This document shows positions 8,405 to 18,805 of a stretch of DNA of 64,000 nt, in pieces. Source of the stretch: Sphingomonadales bacterium EhC05 (GTDB lineage Bacteria; Pseudomonadota; Alphaproteobacteria; Sphingomonadales; Sphingomonadaceae); contig LXYP01000022.1 in NCBI GenBank assembly GCA_001650955.1, positions 62,001 through 126,000 of the forward strand. Reading direction: 5' to 3'. The position numbers and the translations under genes were made by a program. Within the stretch, counting starts at the first letter, position 1; the number at the start of each line of letters is the position of its first letter. Under the pieces are notes generated by a model. The model searched no databases. It was not told where the DNA came from and saw nothing but the letters and a program-made list of their open reading frames with translations.

Positions 8405-11400
8405 TCAATAGTCGCGGCTGATCCGCACGTTGGCGCTCTGCCGCCCGAGGGTCGAAACGCTCGACAATATCGACAGCCAGCGGGTAATCTGGAATTCAAG
8501 GCTTGTCGCGCTATAGCCTTTTCCATCGGTGATCAGTTCGACATAGACTCGGCGGGTGATATATTTGCCCGCGGCGATTGAGGTGCCCGACCCCGTATCC
8601 GTGTCCGAGGGCAATATTCTGAGCCGGTCAAGCCCGACCGCCTTGCGCAGCTGGTTGATCGGGTCGAGCCCGCCGCCGCCGTTGAGCGAAGCCACAGCTG
8701 CCGCCAGCTGGACCGCCTCCGGCGCCGAAAGGTCGGCGATTGATGCGCCAAATAATATCCGGGACAATAGCTCGTCCTCGGGCAAGGCGGGCACGCTGTT
8801 AAACGCAATTTCTGGGCTGTTGCCGGTTCCGGTTACGTTGATTGTCGCATTCAGACCGGTCAAATTGGCCTCCGCGACAATATCCAATATCGGGTCCACC
8901 GGTTGATTGCCGACAAATCTGATCCGCCCCCGCTCGAGACGGAAACGCCGCCCGGCAAATGTATAGCTGCCGCGAACCATATCGGCATTGCCGACCATCG
9001 TAAAATTATCAACCGGACCGTCGATTTTCAAATTGGCGCGCCACTCGCTATCCAGTCCCAGTCCTTCCACGCGCAGCCGACTGGGGACATTGGCTTTCAG
9101 GGCAAAGCGCCACGGCCGGCCGCGAATTTCGCGTGGTCGCTCATCCGCCCGGCGATTGATCTCGCGAGTCTTGATCTGCGGCAATATGGCGGTCTCCGTC
9201 GCCTTGCCAAAACTGAAGAAGCTGCGATTCAGCGTCACATCTCCGGAAATCAGACCGCCTTGGGGAGAACTGCGAATCTTAATCGGTCCGGTCACCGTCG
9301 CGGCAAAATCGTCGCGCGCAATCAGTTGGGCCTGCTGCGCATTGATATCCATCACGATGCCAATGCCCTCCTCGGCCTCGACCGCGAAGTTGAAGCTGCC
9401 GCTGCCGGTCAGCGTCCCGCCACCTTTGGTCACGCCCGTCACATTGGGCAGCACCAGCCGCGACCCATCGAAACGTCCACTCGCCTTGATATTGGAAATC
9501 ACTGTACCGGTCAGCGGACTTTCCAGCCGCGCCTGATCCGTTTTCAGCTGCCCCTGGATTTGGGGATTGCCAAGCGAACCACCAATATCAGCGCTCACCG
9601 CAACCGGCCCGGTGAGATCGAAAGTCTCGACTCCGGTCAGCCGCCACAGGCTTTCGGCGCCGCCATTGAATCGAGCCTGTGCAAATAAAGGCTTGCGGAT
9701 CAGCTCATCCTGCCAGCGGCCATCGCCAAGCCCGGTCACGCGCCCCTGAAACCGCCCGATGGTCTTGCCGGCGGTCGATTTGATAATCCCGCGCGCAGCT
9801 GCATTGCGCTGTGATATCGCTATATTGAGCCCAAGGTCGACCGGTGTGGAGGTCAGGATCAGACCCGAGCGGGTGAGCCCTTTCACCGTCAGTTTCGCGT
9901 CGCCGGTCGGCAGCCCCGACCCGGTCTGCGACAATTGCACCGTCCCGCTGGCCGTGCCGCCAAGGCCGAGATCGGCAAAGGCAACATCGATCAACGACAA
10001 GGGCATTTTGGCCATGGATAGATTGAGTGCGGAATTTCCGCTGCCCCATTTGCCCGACAGTTTCGCGGTTCCACTGCCATAGGCAATCGTCGTCGCAGCC
10101 GCCGCCCAACCGTCGCTGACCCGGCGCAGCTCCAGTGGCCGCGATAGCCGGAGAATCCGGTCTTCAAATTCGCCATTGCCGGTAAACCGGTAGAGATCGG
10201 GTGTGATGTCTGCCCGGGCCTGAAAATCAAAGCTGCTGCCGCGCGTCCCGGCGATCGAGAAAGTGGCCGTTCCAGTGCCGTTGGTCAGCTTGGCATTGCC
10301 CGCCGCCCGTCCAATCATGATCTCGCCGCGACTGATTCCCTGCGCCCTCACTGTTGCATCGATATTGGATTGCCCGTCGATCAAGACAATATCGGCATCC
10401 ACTTTACCGGTGCGGATGAAGATCGGCCGATTGCCATCGAAGCGCGCGTTTTCCGCGTTCAGATTGGCGCGGATCAGCTGGCGCACACCATTTGGGCGAA
10501 ACAGCAGATCGCCCGTGACCCCGCCGCCACTGATAGCGAGCGTCCCGGCAAGACCATCGCTCGTCGGGCGAATGATCCCTGACGCAATCGTATCGGAGAC
10601 CCGCAACCGGTCGATCCGAACTTCCGCGTCCTGGCCGGCCAGCGTCATGATCGTCCCGTCTCCGATAAAGGGCCCCAGCGTCGAGCCGCCTGATGTGACA
10701 AAGGCAAAGCCGTTTTCAACCGGGCTTAAATCGAGATTCACCGCCGACAAACCGGCCGCCGGAAGCGGGCTCTCGAGGAGCAATGCAACCTGGGGCCGGT
10801 CCAATGGGCCGTCGAGTTTCAGATCAAATTTGCCATAGTCGACCTGATCGCCGCTGCCGGCCAAGGCAAAAGCGGTCGCATTGACCTGCTGGCCGCTGCC
10901 CTTGAGACTCAATTTTGGCGCGGTCACGTTCAGATCTGAAAATTGCAGCAACCCGTCTGAACCTAGGCGCAGTCCGGTTTCAACGATCGGCAAACCACCA
11001 GCTAGCTCGCGCAAAAAGCCAATATCGAAACGGCGCAATTTTGCGGTCACATCGCCATCCATCCCCAAGCCTGCCGGTCCGGGAGCAAATTTCAGCGACG
11101 CGATGATGTCGGTCACCCCGACTCCCTGCACCGCAAATGCCGGCGCGGTCGCATCCAGATTGATCGCATAATCGCCGGTGGCGGGGCGCAGTTCGATGTC
11201 GGCAGCTCCCTTTGCCGCGGTCGTTGCAACCCGCGCGCCATCTGCAAAGAGCAGACCGTCTTCGAAACGGAAAAAGGCTTCACCGGTAAAGCCGGCTAGC
11301 AATTGTTTGAGCAGTTCTCCATTGCCGATCATCGAGCTGGCGGCAAGTTCCACAGGAATGTCCCAGCCGCGCGCATCGCGCTGCCCTTCGCCTTCCCCGC

Positions 11401-12574
11401 GCACGCCGGTCAGCAAAGTCTTGCCAAATGCCAGCTGTGGAGCTGTCAGGAGATATTGATAGCGCAGTTCGGAAAATTTGCCGTTGAGCAGAGCGCGCAA
11501 CTCCAGATTCTGCGCTTTCATGTTGGCAGCCACGGCCGACGGATTGATCAACCGGGTTTCGATCCGCATTGCATCCAAGCCATTGTCTGCCAGATTGATC
11601 CCGCCAACGGCAGAAAGACTCAGCGCAGCAGACCGCAGTTCCAGGTCGAGCTGAGCCAGCCGCTCCTCAATTTGCGCCGTACCGGCGACAGTCAGCTGCG
11701 GTGCCGCCAGTTTTTGTGCCACGCCTTGTGGCAAAATCTCTGCGGCAAGCGATCCATCATAGCCGAATAGCCCATCGCGGGCGTTGAGCATGACATTTGC
11801 AAGCTCCTGGTCGCCATTGTTCGCCGTCAATTCGCCATCCCACGCCCGCCAGTCGCCATCGCCGGTCAGACCAATTGTCAAATCCCGTTCGATGGCAAAG
11901 ACACCTGCGATAAGACCATTGGCCGGTGCAATGATCTCGGCATCAACATCAAGTTTCTGCCGCTCAGGCTCCGCGTTCAGCGCCAGCATCAACTTGTCCC
12001 CGCTGCGGGTTGTCGCCGCATCGAGATTCAGCATGGCCCGCCCGGCCCGAATGTCGGCAGCCCCGCTTATATCGGCATATTGCTCTTCACCGGTAACCGC
12101 AGATGCCAGAAACAGGCGGTCGGCGCGAAACGATCCGATATAGATATCAAAATCCGGAAGCAGCGGGCCATCATCTGGCGTTGCGATCAAATGGGGCAAG
12201 CGTTCGAGCCGCGCGGTATCGATAACCGCCTTCGAAATGTTCAGTTCGTTAAAAATCCAAGCCAGAGGGTTCCACGTCAACGCGACCGTTTCCGCTTGAA
12301 AAAATCGTCCCTCGGGATCGTGCAATTCCAATCCGACTATTTGAGCGTCATTGTAGATCGAACCTTCAATCTTTGCGATCTTGATACGCAGGCCATTTTC
12401 CGGTTCCAGAGCCTCGACCTGGCCAATGATGAACCCATGGCCGGAATCGCTATTCAACCACAAGGATCCGCCGACTAACCCAGCGATAGCGAGAATCAGC
12501 AAAGCCAATAATGTTAGGCCCGGCCAGCGCCAGGTCATCGGATTGAAGCTGGATTTCTTTTCTTTCCGGGCCAT
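8405..12574 (-). CDS. tamB: TamB, translocation and assembly module inner-membrane component
   Basis: A long bridge protein between inner and outer membrane that works with TamA in outer-membrane protein insertion and probably phospholipid transport. The 1,389 residues have one N-terminal membrane anchor (about 15-37), a long beta-rich body with AsmA/TamB-like repeats, and the C-terminal DUF490 domain ending in a typical Arg-Asp-Tyr beta-signal-like tail. Its ATG follows directly after the stop codon of tamA (TTC TAA ATG), so the two are translationally coupled. The length and order match the alphaproteobacterial tamA-tamB pair. Confidence 0.93.
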   Translation of the reverse strand: MARKEKKSSFNPMTWRWPGLTLLALLILAIAGLVGGSLWLNSDSGHGFIIGQVEALEPENGLRIKIAKIEGSIYNDAQIVGLELHDPEGRFFQAETVALTWNPLAWIFNELNISKAVIDTARLERLPHLIATPDDGPLLPDFDIYIGSFRADRLFLASAVTGEEQYADISGAADIRAGRAMLNLDAATTRSGDKLMLALNAEPERQKLDVDAEIIAPANGLIAGVFAIERDLTIGLTGDGDWRAWDGELTANNGDQELANVMLNARDGLFGYDGSLAAEILPQGVAQKLAAPQLTVAGTAQIEERLAQLDLELRSAALSLSAVGGINLADNGLDAMRIETRLINPSAVAANMKAQNLELRALLNGKFSELRYQYLLTAPQLAFGKTLLTGVRGEGEGQRDARGWDIPVELAASSMIGNGELLKQLLAGFTGEAFFRFEDGLLFADGARVATTAAKGAADIELRPATGDYAINLDATAPAFAVQGVGVTDIIASLKFAPGPAGLGMDGDVTAKLRRFDIGFLRELAGGLPIVETGLRLGSDGLLQFSDLNVTAPKLSLKGSGQQVNATAFALAGSGDQVDYGKFDLKLDGPLDRPQVALLLESPLPAAGLSAVNLDLSPVENGFAFVTSGGSTLGPFIGDGTIMTLAGQDAEVRIDRLRVSDTIASGIIRPTSDGLAGTLAISGGGVTGDLLFRPNGVRQLIRANLNAENARFDGNRPIFIRTGKVDADIVLIDGQSNIDATVRAQGISRGEIMIGRAAGNAKLTNGTGTATFSIAGTRGSSFDFQARADITPDLYRFTGNGEFEDRILRLSRPLELRRVSDGWAAAATTIAYGSGTAKLSGKWGSGNSALNLSMAKMPLSLIDVAFADLGLGGTASGTVQLSQTGSGLPTGDAKLTVKGLTRSGLILTSTPVDLGLNIAISQRNAAARGIIKSTAGKTIGRFQGRVTGLGDGRWQDELIRKPLFAQARFNGGAESLWRLTGVETFDLTGPVAVSADIGGSLGNPQIQGQLKTDQARLESPLTGTVISNIKASGRFDGSRLVLPNVTGVTKGGGTLTGSGSFNFAVEAEEGIGIVMDINAQQAQLIARDDFAATVTGPIKIRSSPQGGLISGDVTLNRSFFSFGKATETAILPQIKTREINRRADERPREIRGRPWRFALKANVPSRLRVEGLGLDSEWRANLKIDGPVDNFTMVGNADMVRGSYTFAGRRFRLERGRIRFVGNQPVDPILDIVAEANLTGLNATINVTGTGNSPEIAFNSVPALPEDELLSRILFGASIADLSAPEAVQLAAAVASLNGGGGLDPINQLRKAVGLDRLRILPSDTDTGSGTSIAAGKYITRRVYVELITDGKGYSATSLEFQITRWLSILSSVSTLGRQSANVRISRDY

Positions 12575-14689
12575 TTAGAACGCCTGCCCCAGCGACACAT
12601 AGACCGCGATCGGGGAATCCCCAGGCTGCGGGTTGATCGGTGTCCCGACATCGATGCGAATGGGCCCAAAGTCGCTATAATAGCGCAGCCCGAGACCAGC
12701 GCCATAGCGCAGACCCGACAATTCGGGTGTGCTGCTGGTATAGACATTGCCGGCATCCAAAAAAGGTACAATACCCAGATTACCGCCGAGAAAGCCGGTA
12801 CGGATTCTGGCTTCCAGAGAAAATTCGACCAGCGATCGCCCTCCAGTCGGGTCATTATTCACGTCGCGCGGACCAATATTCTGAAAACCATAGCCCCGCA
12901 CCGAACCACCGCCGCCAGAATAGAGTCTGCGCGAGGGCCCAATCCGGTTGTTGCCGGCACCGACAATTGAACCGATCCGCGTCCGGCCGGCAAGAACTAT
13001 CTTGTCGGAGACCGGAAGATAGGCGCTGCCATCCAGCTGGCTGCGGATGTAGAAAAAACTGCCATCCTGCAAAGATGCTTCTGGCGCTATGCGGGCGCTA
13101 AGCCGAAAGCCCGATGTGGGATCAAGCAGATCATCGCTCGCATCATAGGTCACCAGACCCGGAATCGCGCCGATGAAAAATGTTTCGCGACTGGTTGTGC
13201 TGAGAGGTCCGACCACATCCTGTTCCTGCGATGCCAGCAGTTCGACGCCGACCGACCAGCTCCAGCGCTTTTGGTAGATGAGATTGCTCTGTCGCTCGAT
13301 ATTGGCAGCGACCGAAAAGGTCCGCGCGCTAAACGCATCGCGGTCAACATTGCTCAGCGCGACGCGGCCATTGAGAATATTATCCCGGCGACGATAATTG
13401 TTCCGGCGAAATGCAATACTGCCCGACTGTTCCTCTGTCGCAACCACACCGGTCAGTCGCAGCAAGCCCTCGGGTGGAAAGAAATTCCGATGTTCCCAAC
13501 TGACTTCGGCGCGAGCCCCCTCACCGGTGCCATAGCCAAGCTGTCCCGATATTGTCCGGAGGGGCGCTGGCGTCAGATCGACGGCCAGATCGACGCGATC
13601 CGGGTCTTGCGATTCAACCGGTTCGACCGTGATGGTCGAAATCAGGCCGGTACCGATCAGCGCTCTGCGCAGGTCCTCGACATCCGACTCATTGTAGAGC
13701 TCGCCCGGATCAAACCGGGCGATCATTTGAACATGATCGGCGGCGAATAGATCGCTATCCGCCATGATGATCGAGCCAAAATTATAGCGCGCCCCCGGCG
13801 TCACGATGATTTCGAGATCGCCGTCGCGTTCGGCATGGTCAATTTCCAATTCCGGTTCACCGGTTTCGGCGAAGGCATAGCCATTTTCCGCCATCGCCTC
13901 ATCCAGCCGATCGCTGGCTTCGATAATCGCATCGCTGTTAATGATCTGACCGCTTTCCAGGGCGAAACTTTCCCGAAACCGCACCGAGTCCTGCTCGCCT
14001 GCCTGCTCGAGTCCCGGCAAGGCCACAGCGCTCAGCTGATATTGCGGGCCGGGCACAATATTGATGACAACTGTGACATCATTCTTGTCGACGGATTCCA
14101 AAGAGGTCACCACCACAGCGTCATAATAGCCCTCGATCCGCAAAAGATTTTCGACCATTTCGCCATCACTATCCGCACGCCGTTTGAGCTGTCCGAAATT
14201 TGCTTCGGAACCGATAAATTGTTTCAACGTGGAAAGGGTTCTAAAGCGAATATCAAAAGCCGGGCTCAAACCTTCGGGCAATCCCACAAAAGCAATTTCA
14301 TATTTGGTTTCGGCCAGAGCATCTTCCGGCTGCAATCTGTTCAACGAGTCAGCACCGCCCGACAGCGCGTCTTGATCTGCATCCGCTTCAACAATGCTGT
14401 CCGTCATTTGGTTGTCACGGGCGGTATCTTCACGTTCAGCCGCTTCGGTTTGATCATTTTCGAATATGATCTCATCAGGCGAGCCATCGAGATCGGGCCA
14501 GTCGACACCAAAATCCGGCAACTCCGTCAGCGGTTGATCCGGATCCAGCGACTGACCAATTATTGCATCATCATTTTCCGAAAGGGTTGGCGCAGCCGGA
14601 GTCTGGGCGTTCGTCAAAGACGAACCTACAACCATGCTCGAGAATAGCGATAATATCCAAAAGCAGCAACGATACGCAGTCAGGCCCAT
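12575..14689 (-). CDS. tamA: TamA, Omp85-family outer-membrane barrel
   Basis: Outer-membrane partner of TamB. The 704 residues have a signal peptide (to about residue 29, ...TNAQ), an unusually long acidic linker of roughly 90 residues rich in Asp/Glu, POTRA domains, and a C-terminal 16-strand barrel with the family motifs RGYGFQNIGPRD and a final aromatic AF residue. The acidic linker before the first POTRA is longer than in the E. coli protein (577 residues), which explains the larger size. First gene of the tamA-tamB operon. Confidence 0.93.
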   Translation of the reverse strand: MGLTAYRCCFWILSLFSSMVVGSSLTNAQTPAAPTLSENDDAIIGQSLDPDQPLTELPDFGVDWPDLDGSPDEIIFENDQTEAAEREDTARDNQMTDSIVEADADQDALSGGADSLNRLQPEDALAETKYEIAFVGLPEGLSPAFDIRFRTLSTLKQFIGSEANFGQLKRRADSDGEMVENLLRIEGYYDAVVVTSLESVDKNDVTVVINIVPGPQYQLSAVALPGLEQAGEQDSVRFRESFALESGQIINSDAIIEASDRLDEAMAENGYAFAETGEPELEIDHAERDGDLEIIVTPGARYNFGSIIMADSDLFAADHVQMIARFDPGELYNESDVEDLRRALIGTGLISTITVEPVESQDPDRVDLAVDLTPAPLRTISGQLGYGTGEGARAEVSWEHRNFFPPEGLLRLTGVVATEEQSGSIAFRRNNYRRRDNILNGRVALSNVDRDAFSARTFSVAANIERQSNLIYQKRWSWSVGVELLASQEQDVVGPLSTTSRETFFIGAIPGLVTYDASDDLLDPTSGFRLSARIAPEASLQDGSFFYIRSQLDGSAYLPVSDKIVLAGRTRIGSIVGAGNNRIGPSRRLYSGGGGSVRGYGFQNIGPRDVNNDPTGGRSLVEFSLEARIRTGFLGGNLGIVPFLDAGNVYTSSTPELSGLRYGAGLGLRYYSDFGPIRIDVGTPINPQPGDSPIAVYVSLGQAF

Positions 14690-14885
14690 GGGCTGGTCTC
14701 TAGCTTGTCCCTTTGTATGACGCTATCAAATTAGAGAAATTCGAAGCAAATAGTTCAGTTCAAACGAAAAACATATGAACTTGCCTGAAACACTAGGAAA
14801 ACCGGTGAAATTAACTCTTCATTAACCAAGATATAGCATATTTTGCACATGGGCGCTGATATGGCCCATGGACAGAATGGGAACT
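14690..14885. other. Divergent promoter region
   Basis: An AT-rich stretch of about 195 bases between tamA (minus) and the secreted protein gene (plus). It should hold promoters for both; no element stands out. Confidence 0.4.
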
Positions 14886-15473
14886 ATGAAAATGACACCG
14901 AAACGGACAATCTTGGTTCAGGCTGCGGTCGTTGCCACACTACTATTTCCCGCGATTGGAGCCGCAGGCGCCGCACCGGCAGCTGCCCAGACGCGCCCGG
15001 GCGCCGATCCACGTGAAAATGTCAAAATCGAGAGCACCATCAAGGTGGAACGGGTAGAGCAGAATGATTCCGGTGCGGCCATGACCAAGCTGGTCAACCC
15101 CAATGACGTCAAAGTCGTACCAGGTGACCGGCTGGTGTTCATCAATGCCTATCGCAATACAGGCCGTCTTCCGGTCACTGGCTTTGTCGTCAACAACCCT
15201 ATTCCTGAAGCTGTAATGGTCTCTGATGTGGCTGATTCTTGGGCGTTGGTTTCAGTCGATGGAGGCAAAAATTTCGGACAATTGGTGACCTTGCAAGTTG
15301 CCGAGCCGGTGTCTGTTCCCGAAACTGCAGATGAAGCTGACGCCTTGGCCGTGCCCGCAGAGACAATGCGGCCCGCTCAGGCATCTGACATCACCCATAT
15401 TCGCTGGGTTTTCAAGCAAGCTATTGCACCTGGCGCATCAGGCGAATTGAAATTCCGGGGCATTGTTCGCTAG
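14886..15473 (+). CDS. Secreted protein with a DUF11-like domain, function unknown
   Basis: The product has 195 residues from the ATG at 14886, preferred because GGGA lies upstream and a classic signal peptide follows (basic start, Ala-rich core, AAAQ cleavage site near residue 35). An ATG at 14868 in the same frame is possible. The mature part (VKVVPGDRLVFINAYRNTG, NNPIPE, VDGGKNFG) resembles the conserved DUF11 repeat seen in surface proteins. It stands alone, divergent from tamA. Confidence 0.7.
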   Translation: MKMTPKRTILVQAAVVATLLFPAIGAAGAAPAAAQTRPGADPRENVKIESTIKVERVEQNDSGAAMTKLVNPNDVKVVPGDRLVFINAYRNTGRLPVTGFVVNNPIPEAVMVSDVADSWALVSVDGGKNFGQLVTLQVAEPVSVPETADEADALAVPAETMRPAQASDITHIRWVFKQAIAPGASGELKFRGIVR

Positions 15474-15495
15474 AATTGACTCCATGAACCCGCGA

Positions 15496-16674
15496 TCAGC
15501 CTGTCGCGCGAGGACATGACCAGACGACGTCGCGGACACCGATCAGCCGCGCTAGTCGTTCGATTTCAGCATCCAGTTTTTGCCAGCGTTTGGGCGTCCA
15601 GTTGACCTTGCCTTCCTGCCAGAAATTTATCACCTTCATCTGCCTTTGTGATCGGTCAGCCTTGATCTCGATACGCCCGACAAAACGATCACCTTCGAGC
15701 AGAGGGTAGACATAATAGCCCCACTTTCGCTTGGCTGCGGGAACGAATATCTCAATCCGATAATCGAAACCAAAGAGCCGCGCGAACCGGTTGCGGTCGC
15801 GGATCAGCGGATCAAAGGGATTGATGATCCGCAGCCGCGAAGTTGGCGCGCATGGACTGACCAGTCGCTGTTCGATGTCCGGCGGAGCAATCGCCGTGAA
15901 CCAGCTGCCGTCGGCGGCCTGCACCTCTACCGAAATCCAGCTTTGCCCGTTGGCCTGTGACCAGTTTTTGACCTCCGAAGCACTCATCGCACCCCAAAAG
16001 CGCTGGATTTCCCCCAGAGACGCAAATATGAGCCGACCCAGTGCTTCGCGGCACAGCCAATCCATTTGAGCATGATCGCTATGCGCAACCTCCCGGTGCA
16101 CAGAGGGAATCACCCGCTCGGCAAGGTCGTAATATTTGTTGAAATTCTCGCGATGCGATGTCGCCAGTTCGCCGGCATACCAAAGTTGATCCAATATGCG
16201 CTTGTGGGGCGGCCGATCCCACATCTGTTTCCTGCCGGTGATTTTCGTTTCAAAAGCGTGGGTTGAGAGCGGCCCTTCTGCGGCTATTCGCGCCTTGATC
16301 TCGGCGCCGTCAATGGTCTGTAACGCCTTGCGATGAGAAGCTGAGCGAGCAACCCGTTCGCCCAGCCGACGGAATTGCCGCTGCCACATCGGATAGAATG
16401 CCATTGGCAAAACCGAGGCATCATGGGTGAAATGTTCAAATATCGCCCGCTCGTCACCAAGCAGTTGATCGAACATCGGTTCCCGATAATTCTGGTTGCG
16501 GCTCCACAGAATATGGTGATGGGCGCGCGTGACATTCTGAATCGTATCGAGCTGGACATAGCCCAGGTCGCCGATGATTCGAGCGAGATCAAGCGCCCCG
16601 GTTGGTGCCTTGGTCAGGCCTTGCGCATTCAACCAGAGATGGCGCGCCTGGCGATTGTTGATCCTCAGTCGCAT
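15496..16674 (-). CDS. YcaQ/AlkX-type winged-helix DNA glycosylase
   Basis: Probable DNA glycosylase acting on bulky N-alkyl lesions or interstrand cross-links. The 392 residues are in the HTH_42 (DUF1006) family; QLDTI at 41-45 is the Q-hydrophobic-D motif that separates AlkX/YcaQ from AlkZ (Q-x-Q). It carries further family segments such as REPMFD and the C-terminal WNPxxxR-like FDPLIRDRNR. It begins six bases after the EamA transporter stop, so it is last in a minus-strand operon. A second alkylation-repair gene (AlkD type) lies at 40,451. Confidence 0.87.
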   Translation of the reverse strand: MRLRINNRQARHLWLNAQGLTKAPTGALDLARIIGDLGYVQLDTIQNVTRAHHHILWSRNQNYREPMFDQLLGDERAIFEHFTHDASVLPMAFYPMWQRQFRRLGERVARSASHRKALQTIDGAEIKARIAAEGPLSTHAFETKITGRKQMWDRPPHKRILDQLWYAGELATSHRENFNKYYDLAERVIPSVHREVAHSDHAQMDWLCREALGRLIFASLGEIQRFWGAMSASEVKNWSQANGQSWISVEVQAADGSWFTAIAPPDIEQRLVSPCAPTSRLRIINPFDPLIRDRNRFARLFGFDYRIEIFVPAAKRKWGYYVYPLLEGDRFVGRIEIKADRSQRQMKVINFWQEGKVNWTPKRWQKLDAEIERLARLIGVRDVVWSCPRATG

Positions 16675-16680
16675 CCGACC

Positions 16681-17595
16681 TCACACCGCTGTGGTTTCAA
16701 CATGGGCGATATTCTTATCCTTTCGCGTAGTCAAAATACATCCCGCGACAATCAGAACCGTTCCGGATATCGTCGCCAGCGTGATCGGTTCCTGAAAGAA
16801 CCACCAGCCGAATATCGCCGCCCAGATGAACGCGCTATATTCGAGATTGATCAAATTTTTTGCCTCGGCCCGGGCATAACCCCAAGCAATCAGAACGGCC
16901 GAAATGATGGATAGGATAGCGCCCGCACCGATCAGTGGCAGATATTCCGGATCGGGAACCACGGCAAAAAATGGCGCGACGAGCAGAAAAGACGTGCCGA
17001 CAATCAAATTTTGCGAGAAACTGATCTCAATCGGATTGGCGAGCAAAGCTTGCCGCCGCTGGATCACCAAATTGCCTGCGTAAAGCACAGCCGATGCCAA
17101 TATCGCGCCGATTCCGAGCAGTGAATCCTGACTATATTCACCCGTTGCGCGCGCCCAGGCGATGACCAATACGCCGCTGAATCCCAATATGGAGGCAAAA
17201 ATGGCATTGCGATGAATTGTTTCTCCCAAAAATACCGCCGCGAGGTACAGCGCGATAATCGGTGCAATGAAAGACAGCGCAATGGCCTCAGCCAGCGGCA
17301 CCCGCGCCAGCCCCCAGAAAAACAGATAGGACATGAAGACCACGATGATTCCGCGTTGCAAATGTACTTTGCGCGCATCCCGACCTGGCATTTTTGGCCG
17401 ACGCGCGAAAAAGATCACCGAGACAATGGCAAGCGAAGCCAGCACCCGCCAGAGAATGGCATTATAGGCGCCGAGATCCATCGCCAGGCTCTTCATCACC
17501 ACATCCATCATCGAGAAGGTCAGCAAGCCCATCAGCACTGATCCTGCGGGAAGCACGACTATCGGGTTGTCTGAAGATGGCGATGATGCTGACAT
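16681..17595 (-). CDS. DMT-superfamily (EamA) transporter
   Basis: An inner-membrane protein of 304 residues with about ten hydrophobic segments arranged as two EamA repeats. The first ends near the AEAIALSFIAPI segment and the second near IVAGCIL. Such proteins export metabolites or amino-acid derivatives; the substrate cannot be told. It lies 39 bases after the acyl-CoA dehydrogenase and six bases before the glycosylase gene in the same direction. Confidence 0.87.
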   Translation of the reverse strand: MSASSPSSDNPIVVLPAGSVLMGLLTFSMMDVVMKSLAMDLGAYNAILWRVLASLAIVSVIFFARRPKMPGRDARKVHLQRGIIVVFMSYLFFWGLARVPLAEAIALSFIAPIIALYLAAVFLGETIHRNAIFASILGFSGVLVIAWARATGEYSQDSLLGIGAILASAVLYAGNLVIQRRQALLANPIEISFSQNLIVGTSFLLVAPFFAVVPDPEYLPLIGAGAILSIISAVLIAWGYARAEAKNLINLEYSAFIWAAIFGWWFFQEPITLATISGTVLIVAGCILTTRKDKNIAHVETTAV

Positions 17596-17634
17596 GCCGC
17601 CGCTATCGGACGAAGATCGATACTTGTCCAGCCG

Positions 17635-18777
17635 TCACAGCCCCATCTGCCGGACCGCCAGGTCGCGCATGATTTCTTCCGAACCACCGCCAATCGCCAT
17701 GACTTTAACTTCGCGGTAGAAGCGTTCAACGGGATTGCCGCGCATATAGCCAGCCCCGCCCCAAATCTGCATCGCTTCGCTGGCGCAATATTCGAGATCC
17801 TTGGTGGCGCTGAACTTGGCTTTGCAAATCTGGTCGACCGGCATTTCCCCTTGCTCGCCCAACCAGCACATCTGGTTGAGCCAGCCGTCGAGACGATCCA
17901 CCCGGGCAGACATTTCGGCGATTTTGTGGCGGATCACCTGATGCTTGATCATCGGCTTGCCAAAAGTCTCGCGCTGCTGGGCATAGCCGATTGACTGTTC
18001 GAGCAGGACGCGCATCATGCCGAGGCACTGGGCGACCATGCCAAGCCGTTCATAGTTGAAATTATGCATGATCTGGATGAAGCCGCGATCCTGTTCCCCG
18101 AGCATATTTTCTGCTGGTACCCGAACCTCGTCAAAATAGAGCGTCGCCTGATCTGAGGCCCACCAACCCATTTTCTTGTCGAGTGCCGTACGCGAAAACC
18201 CTTCGGCGTCCGCCTCGACAAGGAACAGCGATATGCCATGCAGGCCTTCGCCGCCGGTCCGCGCGCCGACGACATAATAGTCCGATGTCATCCCCCCGGT
18301 GATGAAGGTCTTCGAGCCGTTGATCACCCAATGATTGCCATCTTGCACCGCTGTGGTCTTCATATTCGCCACATCGGAACCACCGCCCGGCTCGGTAATG
18401 CCAAGGCTCGACCCGGCATGGCCGAGTACGATATCCTTCAGGATACGGTCTTTGATATCTTCCGACGCAAGCTTGTGAATCGGACCAATGGAAATACTCC
18501 GACCGCCCAATGCCGCCAAGGTCCCGCCATTGTGGGCCCGCGCGGCTTCCTCGCCCCAGGCCGCGCGCATGAATATATCGTCGATGCCAAGACCGCCATA
18601 TTTCTCGTCGACGCCAAAACCCCAAACACCGAGCGCTCCAACTTTCTGGTGGAGCTCCCAGGGGATTTCGCCAGCTTCATCCCAAACATCCGCATGCGGT
18701 TGCAATTCGGTCTCAGCAAAGCGGCGGCAGGTTGCGCGAAATTCGCGGCGCTCGTCGGTGTCAAATGGTCGAAGCAT
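17635..18777 (-). CDS. Acyl-CoA dehydrogenase
   Basis: FAD-dependent alpha,beta-dehydrogenation of an acyl-CoA in the cytosol. The 380 residues show the FAD/substrate motifs GITEPGGGSD and KTFITGG, plus the C-terminal family signature (RETFGKP, QIWGGAGY). The YEG catalytic Glu of medium-chain enzymes is Gly here (GGGSEEIMRD); the base is likely Glu243 in NYERLGM on helix G, as in isovaleryl-CoA and long-chain enzymes. GGGAGAGAG precedes the ATG. It follows a thioesterase and an iron alcohol dehydrogenase, suggesting a small acyl degradation route. Confidence 0.92.
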   Translation of the reverse strand: MLRPFDTDERREFRATCRRFAETELQPHADVWDEAGEIPWELHQKVGALGVWGFGVDEKYGGLGIDDIFMRAAWGEEAARAHNGGTLAALGGRSISIGPIHKLASEDIKDRILKDIVLGHAGSSLGITEPGGGSDVANMKTTAVQDGNHWVINGSKTFITGGMTSDYYVVGARTGGEGLHGISLFLVEADAEGFSRTALDKKMGWWASDQATLYFDEVRVPAENMLGEQDRGFIQIMHNFNYERLGMVAQCLGMMRVLLEQSIGYAQQRETFGKPMIKHQVIRHKIAEMSARVDRLDGWLNQMCWLGEQGEMPVDQICKAKFSATKDLEYCASEAMQIWGGAGYMRGNPVERFYREVKVMAIGGGSEEIMRDLAVRQMGL

Positions 18778-18805
18778 CTCTCTCTCCCAAGATTTAATCA
18801 GCCGA

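Noticed and set aside
13835-14647. A 270-codon open frame opposite tamA
   Set aside because: It lies within a clear Omp85 gene; no start signals and biased composition.
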